A stretch of DNA of 64,000 nucleotides, from contig NZ_JARWOJ010000344.1 in the NCBI RefSeq assembly GCF_029868625.1, positions 1-64,000 of the forward strand. The letters run 5' to 3'. The stretch is from Nocardia neocaledoniensis. GTDB lineage: Bacteria > Actinomycetota > Actinomycetes > Mycobacteriales > Mycobacteriaceae. The notes under the pieces are model-generated. The model worked only from the letters and a program-made list of their open reading frames with translations, was not told the DNA's origin and made no database searches. Made by a program: the position numbers and the translations under genes. Of this stretch, positions 63,712-64,000 are shown in pieces; within the stretch, counting starts at the first letter, position 1, and every line of letters starts with the position of its first letter.

Positions 63712-64000
63712 CTAGACGTTGACGCCGTAGTCGCGGGCGATACCGGCCAGGCCGGAGGCGTAGCCCTGCCCGATGGCGCGGAACTTCCATTCGGCACCGT
63801 TGCGGTACAGCTCGCCGAAGACCATAGCGGTCTCGGTCGAGGCGTCCTCGGACAGGTCGTAGCGCGCGAGCTCGGTGCCGTTGGCCCGGTCGACGACGCG
63901 GATGTAGGCGTTGCGCACCTGGCCGAACGACTGCGAGCGGGTCTCCGCGTCGTAGATCGAGACCGGGAAGAAGATGCTCTCGATGGTCGGCGGGGTGTTG
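63712..64000 (-). CDS. TerD-family stress protein, truncated by the window edge
   Basis: Only the last 96 codons are inside the window. The frame reads FPVSIYDAETRSQSFGQVRN, then AYIRVVDRANGTELARYDL, then AMVFGELYRNGAEWKFRAIG, ending DYGVNV. This is the calcium-binding TerD domain tail of tellurium/chemical-stress proteins. The start lies beyond base 64000. It is upstream of the TerC-type gene, on the same strand. Confidence 0.9.
   Translation of the reverse strand, partial: NTPPTIESIFFPVSIYDAETRSQSFGQVRNAYIRVVDRANGTELARYDLSEDASTETAMVFGELYRNGAEWKFRAIGQGYASGLAGIARDYGVNV

Noticed and set aside
1..64000. CRISPR arrays, IS elements, prophage genes, tRNA and rRNA
   Set aside because: No regularly spaced repeats, transposase or integrase motifs, CCA-ending cloverleaf sequences or rRNA segments were recognised by eye.

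Overview
The window reads as a chromosomal segment of a high-GC mycolic-acid actinomycete, most likely Nocardia or a close relative. The evidence is synteny and gene style. The right end has the run rpsF-ssb-rpsR-rplI-dnaB with a divergent GT87-like membrane gene, as in mycobacteria. There is an Sdh1-type succinate dehydrogenase cluster, a WS/DGAT acyltransferase next to a KstR-type operator, an XRE-DUF5753/DUF397 cluster, and many GTG starts with four-base ATGA or GTGA overlaps. No rRNA, tRNA, IS element, prophage or CRISPR array was recognised.

Layout, left half. Positions 1-188 hold an edge fragment and a near-pure G/C homopolymer tract that is probably a sequencing or assembly fault. Then come a PaaI-type thioesterase, a DinB2-type Y-family polymerase and a YhdH-type reductase. 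From 3050 to 11109 a tightly coupled minus-strand operon encodes a five-part oligopeptide-class ABC importer and two amidohydrolases, divergent from a GntR/FCD regulator. It looks like an uptake and hydrolysis unit for an unidentified amide or cyclic nitrogen compound. A FitAB/VapBC-type toxin-antitoxin pair, an ABC exporter, a GlcD/GlcF fusion oxidoreductase, a HhH-GPD glycosylase and an XRE/DUF397 cluster follow. Then come sdhC-sdhA-sdhB and a thiolase homologue that has lost both catalytic cysteines.

Layout, middle. Positions 26-43 kb hold an alpha/beta hydrolase, an Orc1/Cdc6-like AAA ATPase, an NlpC/P60 cell-wall hydrolase, an S4 RNA-binding protein, a Kef-type antiporter, an MBL-fold enzyme, an atypical SDR, and a large UPF0104 membrane protein with a degenerate kinase-like domain. 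They also hold a lipoprotein with a duplicated four-cysteine domain, a GntR regulator, a ThrE-type exporter, and a nitronate-monooxygenase-like flavoprotein with a KstR box beside a WS/DGAT acyltransferase.

Layout, right half. Positions 43-56 kb contain regulator-transporter pairs (MarR/MFS, HxlR/RidA, TetR/ABC-FtsX) with visible operators. They also contain a cutinase-family protein with a long Thr/Pro-rich tail and a serine-hydrolase-like lipoprotein lacking its catalytic residues. The last 8 kb are housekeeping: dnaB, interrupted in its P-loop by a class 3-type intein whose homing-endonuclease region carries eight paired cysteines, the ribosomal/ssb operon, a GT87-like membrane protein, and a TerC/TerD pair cut by the right edge.

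The strongest candidates for something undescribed are the Cys-rich DnaB intein, the importer/amidohydrolase operon with an HxH-less amidohydrolase, the glutamine at the DinB steric-gate position, the degenerate thiolase, and a 34-codon gene with a near-perfect Shine-Dalgarno sequence at 17800-17904. All family assignments come from reading motifs by eye. No database search was run.
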